This document shows, piece after piece, positions 10,917 to 22,885 of a DNA stretch of 64,000 nucleotides. Origin of the DNA: Neurospora tetraspora (taxonomy: Eukaryota; Ascomycota; Sordariomycetes; Sordariales; Sordariaceae); the NCBI RefSeq assembly GCF_033439725.1, contig NW_026944383.1, positions 372,001 through 436,000 of the forward strand, read 5' to 3'. Every line of letters begins with the position of its first letter. The stretch's first letter is position 1. Both the position numbers and the translations under genes were made by a program. The notes under the pieces are model-generated. The model was not told where the DNA came from, searched no databases, and saw only the letters and a program-made list of their open reading frames with translations.

Positions 10917-13222
10917 GATTTTGAGTGGATAAGGGACAGGTGGAGGTGGGTGAAGAAGGAAAGGGAGGAGGATTGATACCATATGGATTCCACATTCATT
11001 AAAAGAGGCAGATAAGGGGGAGTAAGGAAATGGATGGCCTCGACAATTTGCTATGTACTATGAAAAGGGGCGGACATATCTTTATTACTATGCGGGGAAG
11101 AGGATATGATTAGGTTCAAATTACAAAATGGAGTAGTCTAAAAATACACATGTTTGTTCGGCCCACTGTTATCAAATCCTCCTGGCATTTTCACATGTTC
11201 GATTGGAACCTTGTTCTGCGTCCCCTCTCCAAGATGTTTTTTTATGATAACTTGACAATTATGCGTGCACATCTTCTGAATACACTTCAGTCATCTTTGG
11301 CTCTCCCACAATGTCCTATCTATGCGATCCAATATCAGGCAGGATGTTGTTTGTCAGTCATGAAAGCCACTCCTACGGTGCAAACCTAACTTAACTGTGC
11401 AAGCAGCAAGCAACAGGTAACGAGCAACGAGCCTCAACTCTACCCCTGATTTCGGTTCTGTAGGTATGTTCCCGTCGGGTCGCCCGAGACCACGGACCCG
11501 GGGAGTTGGTGACCCGAGGACTAGGGAACTCTTTGCTTGCCCTTTTCTTTTCTCATCTTTTCTTTTCTTTTCTTTCGCTCTTTCCTCTTTTCGCTCTGTA
11601 CTTATGTTTTTCTTGGCTCAAATCCAATGACGATCATCATCTTCCTCCAGTAGGTACCTGCACGAACACAGAACACACCTATCATAATGTAAGCCTCTTT
11701 GTTAGTCGACAAGTATCAGAAGAGTGAGTGACATATACATACACACTTGGACTACCTACATGGCTAGTGTATGTCGAGAACTTAAGTAGTTTAAATCAAG
11801 TTTCTTCGAGAATAAAACAGTTTCTGGGGATGGGGACGACGGCGGGAAATAGGTAGGTAGTGAAGTCCTTGCATGGATACCTTACTGTACTGTTTCCGAT
11901 GATCGATACGTTGCTTCCTTATTATCTTTTCTTTTCTCTCGAGTTATAAGACAGACTGGCAACATCCGAGGAACGATGAGGATGAAGATGTTCGTTCAGC
12001 TCGTCTCCCTTGCATAGTATACTAAGAGACATCTTCGCTACCGGCTATAAGCTCGACGTAGCTGATCATGTTTTGATCAAGTTTATTGGAGTGTAGTAGC
12101 TGAATCAGCAGCAATGAGAATTATTTGCTGTATGTTATGTTATGAATGCATAAGAGATCGTCGCCTGCCTGTCCGCAACATCGAGACGTATTCGGGATGA
12201 ACGAGAATGAAGATATGCAATACAACCCACCCAACCAAACTTGACGTTTCGGCGTCTCCGTCAAAATTGTTGTTGTTGTCATCACCAAGTACCGAACTTC
12301 CAACTTGAATGGTTCGATGTAACATCCCAAACGGCCCGTCTTGTACTTGTTGCTTCTTTACCCGGTAACCGAGTGAATAATGGCCATTTGGGATCACAAA
12401 AATGATACAGTCTCGAGAGAAATGCCACGGCGCGGTGTATTATGTATGGTACGTCCGTACGCACCGATATTGGCTCGGTTGGGTATTGTTCGCTTCTATC
12501 TCGTCTCAGCCCGTCTATATGAAAAGAAAAGATTCTAACTTCCCGTCCCGTATTTCGCCCGTACTTCGCCCGTACGTCCCGTATTTCGCCCGTACTTCGC
12601 CCGTACGTCCCGTATTATTCTAGAATGCCTCGTACGTAGTCAAGTACTCAGCCTCAACTTCCTTCCCCTTCCCGTCTTTCCGTCCGTCCCGGCACGGTTG
12701 AGAAAAGAAGGTTCGGTAAGAACGGGAGAGCAGAGACAGATAAGCGGCTGGATGCATCTGAAACGAACATACAAGGAATCACAGAAATAGCTTCAAAGGG
12801 GGGGTTATTTTGGTTGCTTTAAGCATGGTCAATGTTGCTGTCGCCAGCTATGATATTGTAGCTTCAATTGTTGGGACCAATTGGTTGATCCAGGCAACGC
12901 GATGGACGCGTCGGTGTAAAATTATAACCTTCAAAAAGCAAAACACCAAAAACTCCTCGCCAGCCTTTGAAATGCTCAATGATGAAAAGCCAAATATCCC
13001 TTGGAACGCCTCGCAGTACTATTGCCACTGATGCATTCCGAAAAAAAAAAGAAAAAGCAGTCGGTCAGCTGCTATGTGTGGTCCCCCTTTCCTTCAACCT
13101 CTCGTAGAACGTATTAATATGGATCTAAGAAAGATTCGTGGAGAGAAATCTTGAACAGGCATCGAACTCGAATTTGTGATAAGCCTTCGTAGTGTGTCTG
13201 TAGGGTGTTGGTTGTCCTCCTC
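10917..13222. other. Intergenic, convergent 3' ends, no supported gene
   Basis: This lies between two genes that point at each other (plus gene ending 10916, minus gene ending 13223). It contains a pyrimidine tract at about 11520-11600, several TAGGTA-type short motifs and a 31-bp tandem repeat at 12547-12616. The short open frames have no recognisable product. Confidence 0.5.
12547..12616. repeat. 31-bp tandem repeat, about 2.3 copies
   Basis: Two identical 31-bp units (12547-12577 and 12578-12608) are followed by 8 bp of a third. The unit is itself made of shorter cccgta-type pieces such as cgcccgtacttcgcccgtac. Confidence 0.9.
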
Positions 13223-16200
13223 TCACGTCCGTCGAACCCGCTTCCAGATTCGCTTCATGACGCCCTTCTCCGAGGTGGTGCTTGCCTGGTTTTCCAAGCT
13301 TTCGTTGAGTATTGGTTCCCCGTAAAACATGCCCTTGTTCTCGAATCCACCCAAGGACATTGACTTGCGGGTATTCCGGTACACGGGCTTTTGCTGCCAT
13401 CCGTAGATCTCGTTCTCGTGCGCCCGCAAATCGGGACGTGTCAGCGTCATGCGCAGTGTCATTTCGCGGGAATTTGCGGGCGCCTGAGCATATCCGCCAG
13501 CTCCCTCCGCAAACATGCCGCATCCGTCTCTTAGAAACGTCGGATCACTCGACGTAGCGCGTTGAGGATGGGGTCTGCTTTCGAATGCTTGGGGTGTTTT
13601 GGGCGACTCCGGATCCGCAAGTGATGGCTGATCGCTGTTGAGAGAGACATGCTCGTCGTCGTCATCAGCCAAGAATGTACCCATGGCCCAGGTATCTTCT
13701 CCTTTTTGCGTCGACTGAACCTTCCTTCGACCAGGGCCAAGGGGCGTCTCCATGAATTCTGTACGGATTATAGGCCCTGCGCCGAGCGCGTCCGTAGAGG
13801 GGAAGCCAAACTCGATGGCCTCATCGAACTTCTGAGGAGAGGCAAGATAAACGCGTAGTTTCAGTCGAGCTTCAGGATCTTGATAATGGGCTGCAGATGG
13901 GTCGAAGACCGATTCGTGTGAGCTGTGCTTTGGTGTGATGAGCGATAGAGTGCGCGCCTTCCGGTTTGTGTGTCCGTCCGAGTTAGCGACACTACCTGCC
14001 GAGGTAGGTGCTGGCGACCCGGTTGCCAGGTCATTATGGCTTCCTGGTCTGCTCGTCGGGGTAGGCATGGATGATAGGCCGAATGGACGCTTGGATACAG
14101 ACATTTGCCTGCGGAAAGACGGTCGCGTTTGTTTTGGAGATGGAAGGCTATCCCTCAGGTTTTTATGGTAATCGTCTAGGAAAAGACGCAAGTCCAGGTC
14201 GTCTTCTTCGTCGATCCATCGAAAGCTATCATAAAACGACTGAGGTAGTTCTTGGCTGATGGGTTGCTCAGCACGGCTTTGGACGCCGTCTCTGGGCTCC
14301 GTCGTAGTTTGCAGAGATGAATGCGACGACATGAGGCCCTCCCTATTCACACTTGGGTGGCCACTGGTCCTCCTGTTCATCTTGTAAATAGCCTCGTCTG
14401 CTGCGTCCAGAATGACGCTGGCACGGAGACGCCTTGCAAGAGCAACCTGCTCTTCCCGGGTTAACTCTTGTTGCCGCATGTTGTCGAGAGGTGACTGTGG
14501 TACTTCGAGAACAGGAGATGGCAGGCTCGGTTCTCCTCCTAATGGTCCCCGCCCGTTACGACTGACAATTTGCTCCGAGCGACTTTGCTGTTTGTGACCC
14601 TTTTGGCGTTTGAAGTTGGATATCTCGTCGTAGTGTCGTGTGATGCCGTCGATGAGGTAAGACTCCCGAGCAAAGCGTAGCCTTTCGAGTGTTGAGAAGT
14701 ACTGTAAAGGTTTTGTTTAGCCAGGGCTTCAAGAAAAAAAGCAGTTTTGAGAAACAAAATCATAAGAAACGTTGATCAAGCCATCTAATATAACGTGTAT
14801 GGATCACCAGCATATGACGGGCAGTTTTAAGGTGGCATGGGCAAGGGCAAGGGGTCCCTGAGCAGCTTTGACTGGCAGGCGTTGGACCTGCATGCTGGAG
14901 AGTCAAATGAAGCTGCAAGTGTGCGGAAGTGAATTGAGATAGGATCCCTGTCCAGGTACAAGACATCCCGTGTTCACTGAACGATACGAGACGCTGCACC
15001 ACCTTCTCTGCCGAACATTGCTCAATCCCAGCAAGCAGTGCTTTGAGGTTAAGCTAGGTACCAAAGAGCCTATCCTATGGAGCTCGACGCTTGCGTTGTT
15101 CACTTCAGCAGCTGGAGAAAGACCGAAAGAGTATGCATCTGGGAAAGTACCGCCGTCATGAAAGCAGTCTTGTTGGCCAAATCAAAGCCAACCGAGATTT
15201 GCCCTTGCTGACAGGCACTTGCTCGTCAACCAATGTGGCATGAGAAGCCTCAAAGAAGCAAAATCTCAATTGCTTACTGAGGCGCGAGAAGCGCTCAGCG
15301 AAGAGCTGGACCAGGCCATCCAGGCCCGGTAATATCAACTATTGGTGGGGGACGGTCATCCCATCTGTCTGCCAATTCTGCCAATCTCTGGGGTAGCTCA
15401 GATGGTTTCAACGCCTCGAGGCGCTAGCTCCCCACTTCCCCAATCACTAACGGGGCGGCTGTGATGCTCTGATGGTGGTGCGCGCGGGTGGGTGTCATCG
15501 CCAGACAGAAGTAAAGGTGAGGAGGCTTCTAATTGGACATGACTTGTATGAAATATGCAGGATCTAGCACTTGCTGCAGGAACCAATAGCGGAAGGGGAC
15601 AGGCGAAAGAGGGGTGATGCCCAGAAGGGAAAAAAAATAACAATGAAACTGGGAGGGAACTTGGCTCAAACACCATGAACATCAAGTCTCCGTGCCGGCA
15701 TCAGATATAGAGTTTGGGGATTTCGGGTACACACCTTGCGCTGTATTGCCAATGGCAGAGCCTCAAACTCTTCCCGGGTCATCTGTGGAACCGCATTGGC
15801 CTGACTTTGTCGTGTCCCAATGCTGCTAGATCTGGAATGGGTAAATCGCTTGTGTGTCGTCGGCTTGGTGTCCGTGAAACCATGTCCTGGATACTCGAAC
15901 GGCTGCTGTGGCTTGCCGTTATGGTCCATATGCTGATGATGATGTCGTTTTGTCCACAGAGAGAAGAACGGACTGGGAAGTCGGGCCAGCTGCTCGCTGT
16001 GAGCCGAATGCGGCCGCTGCCGCCGTTGAGCGATGGTTTTGGCAGCAAAGTTAGGCCGGCCAGAGGGCCCAGCCCCATCAGCCGAAGCCACAGCCGTAGG
16101 GTCAGGCATTATGGCACCGTGTTTGATGCTCGAGAAGCTGGTGCTGGAATTATCGAAATAATGGTGATATGTGCAAGGTTCGGAGGCGAGACTGGTTGTC

Positions 16201-16820
16201 GAAGTTGAGGGAGACAAGTAGAATGAGCGGTAGACAGGACTCCTTGGAAGATCGACGTCAACGTGAAATGGACCGAACTCGTCTAGGCCCAGGTCGGGTA
16301 GATGATGGCGCTCGCTACTGCCGGTATAGGGATATGAAGAGTCGTCGAGGAAAGTGCCGATGTTGGTGTTTTGGTCGTGCTTTGCGTTTGGGAGAAACCT
16401 GAAGGGAAGGTGGAAGGCAAAATCTCGCGGACTCCTGTTGTCTATCGACAGAGGTGTCTGGGGAACGTATGTCCATGGTTCAACAAGGGGCTCATCGTCT
16501 AGCTGTTCTAGGCGCTGGCGAACATGGTGATCTGGCGGAGTCGGTGACGGTGTCGCTGCCCCAGTGAACGGGGTCGAATCCCCTGGCGGACAGCCAGAAC
16601 ACCCTGCCGGACACCCTGCCGGACTAGCCTTTGGCTCCAGGAGAGACAGGGGCATGAAGAAGCTGCGGTCGACAGACATGTCATCGAGGTCGAGCAGGGC
16701 GTGAAAGGCACCAATGCCATTCGCAGGCACGTGTGGCACATGTTGCTGGCCATCTGGCATCACGAAGGCGGCCGCGGAAATAGCGCCTTGAGACTCCCGC
16801 CCAACTGCAAGGCTGCCCAT
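13223..16820 (-). CDS. Filamentous-fungal protein of unknown function, 854 aa, two exons
   Basis: Exon 1 is 16820-15735 (362 codons, ATG at 16820) and exon 2 is 14701-13223 (492 codons plus stop). They are joined in phase 0 to read LPLAIQRK then YFSTLERLRFARE, a join that looks like one continuous conserved helical block. The donor is GTGTGT at 15734 and the acceptor is TTTACAG ending at 14702, with a CTAAAC branch site 16 nt upstream. The protein is rich in Ser, Pro, His and Asp and mostly disordered. The segment MTREEFEALPLAIQRKYFST is the best-ordered part. It ends in a basic stretch (KRIWKRVRRT). I do not recognise a catalytic domain. A transcript that keeps the intron would end soon after LDVHGV, giving 384 aa. 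Confidence 0.75.
14702..15734 (-). other. Long intron (1033 nt) in the 854-aa gene
   Basis: This interval separates two phase-compatible exons. It has a usable donor (GTGTGT), a branch site (GCTAAAC) and an acceptor (TACAG). No open segment inside it extends the flanking protein frame. Most introns in this window are under 120 nt. Confidence 0.65.
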
Positions 16821-19800
16821 CTCGCTACCTCGCTACCACCCAGCCAACTCAGTCACAAACCGCGAGCGTAGCAACCACCGCCAATTGAGCCTGAACAGCG
16901 TAAGCGAGGCTGTGATTTAGTGTGATGGGGATCCTGACGGCGGCACCTGATGAGACGTTGAAATGTTCCCCAACTCCTCTCTCCACGTCCGTCGTTATTC
17001 CTGCAGGGTCCAGGTCCCTTTTTTCCGACCTTTCTAGCTCTCCCACAGCTCTCCTAGCGCTCCTAGCTTCGAGGTCTCTGTGGGCTGCTCCCAGTTTTAG
17101 GATCAAGATGGGCTGATGCCAGGTCAAGAGGAAGCGAAACCGCAAACGGCAATCTCAGAGTAGAAGATCACAGCGATCAGTCCAATTTGCTGGACTGGGC
17201 TTCTGTCCGATGGTTCCGCTGATGTGCTGGTTCTGTCTGTTCAATGAGAGACGTTGTCGTCGTTGATCGTTGAAGATAGCGGCGAAGATGATGACAGTTG
17301 ATGTTTTCTGGTTGGAAAGGAAAAATTCAATACGGGGTCCAGGGGCAGTGCTTGAAGACCGCTGAGTTGCTGCTTCAGTTGTGACAGATGCAGGTGAATG
17401 GAGCCTCTCTGGCGCCGCAGTGGATGGCGGATGGCGGATGGCCGATGTGATGGCGGATGCGGGCGCTGTGCAGCAGTGGCAGCAGTGGCAGTGGAGAAAT
17501 GGAGATCGCTTCAGGCTTCTGCTTGTAATTTGTTAATGGAGCAATATCGCACCTGGCATCCAATGATCCAACAACCGCCACGGTATTAACCGTAGTGTAC
17601 CGATGCCGGTATCATGTGATGGATGTGATAGGAGGCAATTGCCGTCGATGATCGTTTCCTCTTCAAGGGTCTTGTCGATATTGATCTGGAGTCGCCGCTT
17701 AACTCGGTTGCAACTGACTTTTGATGGAGAGAGCCACTGCTGTAAGAGAGTGGGTCTAGGATGATTGAATGAAGGACGAAGAGAAAAGGAAAGAAAGAAA
17801 GAACACTTTGAAATTATTCTGCGATGAGAGATGAACTCGTCCTGAATCCACCCTTCCTCTTTTGTTTAGGTCTCCTCGGTTCGAAACAGATGGGGTACAA
17901 GTAAGGGGGTTCTCTGAGGGGTTCTCAAACGTAAATACCAAACGGTGATTCGGTGCCAGTGTTCGGGACCGATGACACTCGATGTTAAGCTCAGTTGGAG
18001 GAAGGAACGTAGGGTTAGATAGGCGGCGTGGATTGCGTGGTGGGCTGCGCACCTGCTGTATCAAATGCTGGCTGTATGTAGGCTGAGAAATGAAGGATTC
18101 GACCGACCAATTGTTTGAAAGGGAAAGAACTTGGGACAATCCAACACAGAATTCGTCTTCGACTTCGACTTGTCTCGCTCCTTCGACCCGACCTTCGAAT
18201 CTCGCTCTTTCATGGAAGCTGCAAGACAGACCGTGCCAGGTGCTCTGGACTTTTTCAACATCCAAGTCGTCAATGCGCCTTCTCCTCACCGTCTTCACCG
18301 TCTTCGCGCCTGACGTACGGTGACGCCCCAAAGTTTGTCCCTGAAACATGCTACTTCTTCCACTTCAATTGACTAATGAATGAGGCCAGTGGAAAGACAC
18401 GGTTAGACACGCTCATTACAAGACGCAGACACTGTGGCCTCTGCTGTCCCTTCTCATGGAAGCGGCTCCTCGCGATTCCAGAAACCAGCAATCTGGGTCC
18501 GTCCTCCTTCTCCAGGCCAGAGAGGTCCGACGAGTTGGCGCCGTCGCTGTTTGACATCTCATTCCGTTCCCGTTCGGTGGTTCCGGCAATCGGATTTTGC
18601 CCTAGCGTGCGATCTCGGGTGCCGCTGACAGATCGGGGGCTGCAAAATAAGGGTTCAGCAAACCAGGCGTGCAAACCCAGGCTTTTCGGGCTTGTCGTGT
18701 GTTTATCTCAAACAGATCGCTTGGGGGTGGCTGCAGCTGTTGCGACTTCCTTCCCCTGATTTTCTTCTCGCCATTTCCGCTGGTTGGTGCACAGATCAGG
18801 GTCCCTAGCAACCGCCGCGAAGCGAGCCCTCGAGGAGGAGTTAACGAGGCCGAATCGCGAACACGCAACAAATCAACACACAATGACGGTGCAGTACGGA
18901 ACCACAGAACCAGAGCCGAACACGTGGATTCTGCCAAGGGACGGAGGATAGGTAATGACACGGAAGACGGAAGGTCAAGAACGGCAACCACATCCCCGGG
19001 TTATTCAGGCCTAGAGTCTTCGACCCCTTGAGGTTTGGTCAGTACGGCCTATCGACGTTCCCCTCTCATATGAACAATGGAACGAGACGAGCGGCGCCAG
19101 GTGCTTAGGATCAGTTTGGCGACTTTAGCCTGAGATGTATATGGCATGCCCGTTTCAACTCCCAACGCGATCTCCCGTTATTGGCTTCCAAATGTTTATC
19201 GCCGTTGCGTTGCCCTCGGAGATCCGGTACACCACCTTCCAGAACCAAAGCACCATATCGGATACACCGGCTTGTCCATATCCCGGGCCCTTGCAGACTC
19301 GGCTGGCGGCCTTAATAGTTACACAAAGCCTATGAGAGCATTCTCTTGAACAGAGTAACAAACTACGGCTTCAAGGTCGCACCAATGCATTGTTCGGTAT
19401 GTAGATCAAGCAGCAACTCCTGCTTTGGTCGTACCAAACGGTCCAGCTGCCATCATCACCCCGTGCGATTGAGGGCCTCTGTTGACAATGTGCATGATGT
19501 TCTGCTCTAATCTCGACTTTGGACACATACAGACCAGCTCTCACGTTTCTCGGAAACCGAACCAAGGCTTGCTTAACAGAGTTGCACATTGTAAGCGTTG
19601 CCAACAAAGTCAGTTTGAATATTGTTCACACCTGCTTCAAGTCACTGGCAGTCTGGCCAGTCTGTCCGCCCGGCAGATGGGGAGTTATGCGAGCGGCTCC
19701 TTTCCTAAACGCCGGTTCTCACAGAAGGCTCACCAGCACCGTCTTTTTTTGCGCCAACAGACCGCCAAAGTTGTTCTTGCTTCCAGATGGCTTGGGACAT

Positions 19801-20987
19801 GCTGTCTCTCGAACAGCGTTTGCTACACCATTGTTTGCTGGGATGATCGAGACCGGGAGCATTATGATGATAACAACATCGTCGACGAGATACCTTGTCT
19901 CTTTCGTCTAAAGACAGGAGAGGACACAGCGACAGAGCGATTGGATGATCCTGTCGTTTGGATGTGGCCAAAAGTATTGCAACATCAGCTCCTCCATATT
20001 GATGACTTCTCCTCCAGCGAGCCAGACATGAACATCATCACATGCCGCCGCTTTTTAGCTTCTGCCAGGGCATGTATCAAGAAACGGCCGAATGTTGAGA
20101 AACGGCCGAAGCTTGAGGAACAACATATCTTCCCACTGGCGTGGTCCACGTATGATGACAGCTTTGGGAAACCAGAACGCCGAGGCACAATCATCTCCTT
20201 GTTTGCTACTCGTCAAGGATACAAAATCTCCGCTGACTAGTGGTGGGCAGCCTGACGAGTATTGCCGGTTGATACAAACATTGGACTGCATCATCGTCGA
20301 GCAATCACAATCCACAACAGCTTGAAGGGACTTGCCGGCCGAAAGCCGATGGTCACCGATCACAATCGATCTATGTACCCCGAAATACCGAGGGGAGCAA
20401 CTCCAAGAAAAGAAGAAAACGATTACTGACATAACCCCCTTAAGAGAAAGACCGGTCATTATGCAAGCATGAGTAAGGCGCATTTTGTTTCAGTTTCAGA
20501 TGGTCATGGCAAACAAAGCTTGAGCTGGAATGGAACACCACGCGGTTTGAGCCGTTGAGTTTAAGACGACAACAGGTTCATCTTGTCAGACACCGCTCAG
20601 ACCCTTGAGCATACTTTACAGTGTACGCTACTATTTCGCTAGTAGGGACTCTCGTCGAATTACAAAGTCAGAATTCCACGAGCAGCTAGCTACTACCTAG
20701 GTGTGTTCCGCTGATATCTGGGAACGCACAATATCCTCCAGCTACCGCCCAAACCGATGAATGCCTCCCTTGGCTTCATGAAGCTTCGATGCAAAAGGGT
20801 GCCCTCCAATACCTAGTCTCATCGATACCGACAATGGACTGTGTCAACTGCAAGTTAAAACCTCCAACTTGGCAATAACGATCCGGCAACCTGATTACGC
20901 CATCAATAAACCTCCGTGACCGTGGCAGTTAGAGCCAAATTCCAATACCTTACGCCATATGCCCCTTGGATTATGACCAGTCGCCCA
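16821..20987. other. 4.2 kb upstream region of the 854-aa gene, no firm gene
   Basis: The first 1.5 kb is likely promoter and leader of the minus-strand gene starting at 16820. It contains a minus-strand ATG frame of 197 codons (18349-17756) and other short frames with no recognisable product. The rest lies downstream of the KamA-like gene. The only long frame there is listed separately (19482-20240). Confidence 0.45.
19482..20240 (+). CDS. Open frame of 252 codons, doubtful gene
   Basis: This is the only long frame in a 4 kb stretch without a recognised gene. The translation has no known motif and no transmembrane segment. It includes an acidic patch (WDDRDREHYDDNNIVDEIP) and a doubled KKRPNVEKRPKLEE. 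The amino-acid mix is rather even, and the frame overlaps open frames on the other strand, so it may be chance. No splice signals suggest extension. Confidence 0.22.
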   Translation: MTMCMMFCSNLDFGHIQTSSHVSRKPNQGLLNRVAHCKRCQQSQFEYCSHLLQVTGSLASLSARQMGSYASGSFPKRRFSQKAHQHRLFLRQQTAKVVLASRWLGTCCLSNSVCYTIVCWDDRDREHYDDNNIVDEIPCLFRLKTGEDTATERLDDPVVWMWPKVLQHQLLHIDDFSSSEPDMNIITCRRFLASARACIKKRPNVEKRPKLEEQHIFPLAWSTYDDSFGKPERRGTIISLFATRQGYKISAD

Positions 20988-22885
20988 TCATATCGAGGGC
21001 TTGGTTACCCCTCCCGAGACTCCCGGAAGCATTTCAACCGGGTCATAGTACTCATAGACCTTGTCGGCTTTGTCCCGGCCCGTGACAGCGGGGGCCATGA
21101 AGGTTGACACGCCCGTGTCGCGGTCGTAGCTCTGATAGGAGCACGCCAGCCGCTTTCCTCCTCCACCAGGAAGGTCAACGACAAAGGAGGGGGTCATAAA
21201 ACCTGCAATCGACCCGCGGATCTTAGCCTCGAGGTCCAGGATGGTTTGAAGGGGCGTGCGAAGGTGCTCCACCCTCTCAACCATATCGCACTGGTAAACG
21301 TAGTACTGACTCGACGTTAGAATTCGGCACTAGCAAAACGTTGGTTGAGGATGTGACTTACAGGTGTGACGTTGTTGTCAGCAAGCTGGCGGATGAGGGT
21401 TGACATGGTCTCGTAGTCATCGTTGACGCCGCGAAGCAAGACGGTTTGGTTACGGACCATGACACCATTCTCAAAGAGCTTCTGGGTGGCATCCGAGCTA
21501 ACCCACGAGATCTCGTTGGGGTTGTTGAAGTGGGTGTGCAACGCCATGGACTTTCCGGCCTTCTTGGCCTTGTTGGAGATGTCAATGAGGGCATTCACCC
21601 AGCCATCGGACTCGTCCAGAACCCGAGTCGGAGCTACAGCTAGTCCCTTGGAAGCAAAGCGGAATCGCTTGATGTTGGGCATGCTAATCAAGCGCTCGCC
21701 AATGAGGGTCAGCTGCTCCGGCTGAAGATAGTATGAGTCACCGCCAGACACCACAATATCCTGGAGTTCCGGTCGGCTCTCGATGTAGGCAAAAGCCTCC
21801 TCCCAGCGTCGGCGGGTCGGCTTCAGGGAAGCCTTTGTTACGGTGTCGGTATCGGCTCCAACCGCGTAAGAGCGGGTGCAAAACATGCAGTATGTGGGAC
21901 AAACCGAAGTCGCTGTTCAAGTTCACCATCAGGATGGGCGTTAATGGCCGGGGGCGGCACGACACACGGGAAGACCTACGCAGAAACAGTGCTTTGTCTG
22001 TGTACCGATGGACTAGACCCTTGACGGGCGAGTCGGCAGTCTCGTGGAGCGAGTCGAGCGTGAGCTTGGGATGATCGGGAAGCATGATCGACTTCATTGG
22101 CAAGAACTGCCGGACAATGGGGTCATGGCGAGGGTCTTGCCAGTTGACGCGGCTCAGGATGTAGGGCCTGCCACACGTGTGGTTAGCTTGGTGCGAAGAA
22201 GAAATTCTCGATACGCAAGGGCTGGAACTCACGTCATCCGGATTGCCATAGTTGCAGCAGCCACACCATCGAGGACGTCCTTGATGAAGTTGTCACGGGA
22301 CTGCATCTGCATGCCTAGCTTGTCGAGAGGCACCTCCTCTGGGACGACGGCTTGCAAGAACTTGAAGAGCTTAGCCGTGCCCTGTACGGTGTTGGCGACC
22401 TGACGATTCATGGAATAAGTTAGCGGCAGGACGGCATCTCAGACCGATGAATGCAAGGAATAAGCGTGGGCAGCTGGCACTTGCAGCTAGGACAGTGTAT
22501 ATCACATATCACTTACACTCCAGCGATATGAAAGGAAGTCCTTGGCTGTTACATCTGCCCAAACAGGCACCTTGCGCCAAAACTCATCGCGATCTCTCTG
22601 GATCTCAAAAGTGACAGGACTTGCAAGAACGCTCTCGAGTCTGGCGACACCGGAGGAAACAGCCGGCGGGGTGCCGATCGGTCCGACAACAGACGGCTCG
22701 CTCTGGGTGTTGGGGTTGCCGATGAAGGCCGGGAGAGGACGGCCAGCCGTGTCGATGCCCTTGCTGACATCGCCTACTTGGGCTTGAAGACGTGGAGAGG
22801 AGCCGGTCATTCGCGATAAGACGGGCGTGGGCCGAAATGCTGAGCCGCGAACGACCCGGTTGGGTCGAACAATTCTCGAAAGCAT
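20988..22885 (-). CDS. kamA: Lysine 2,3-aminomutase-like radical-SAM enzyme, 530 aa, five exons
   Basis: The family converts L-lysine to L-beta-lysine using S-adenosylmethionine, a [4Fe-4S] cluster and pyridoxal phosphate. Exons are 22885-22517, 22399-22233, 22167-21980, 21912-21362 and 21305-20988. All phases fit and sum to 531 codons with the stop. The cluster motif C-x3-C-x2-C is CPTYCMFC (C246, C250, C253). The PLP lysine lies in PGGGGK (K476). LHETADSPVKGLVHRYTDKAL and VSGGDSYYL are further family blocks. The start at 22885 is the first ATG of the frame and opens MLSRIVRPNRVVRGSAFR, which looks like a mitochondrial presequence. The C-terminus has no cysteine cluster, unlike the zinc-binding end of clostridial KamA. 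The enzyme is best known from bacteria; transfer is possible, but the gene has four ordinary fungal introns. The exact substrate is not proven. Confidence 0.88.

Noticed and set aside
17756-18349. Minus-strand ATG frame of 197 codons upstream of the 854-aa gene
   Set aside because: No recognisable motif; it lies in the probable leader or promoter and overlaps open frames on the other strand.
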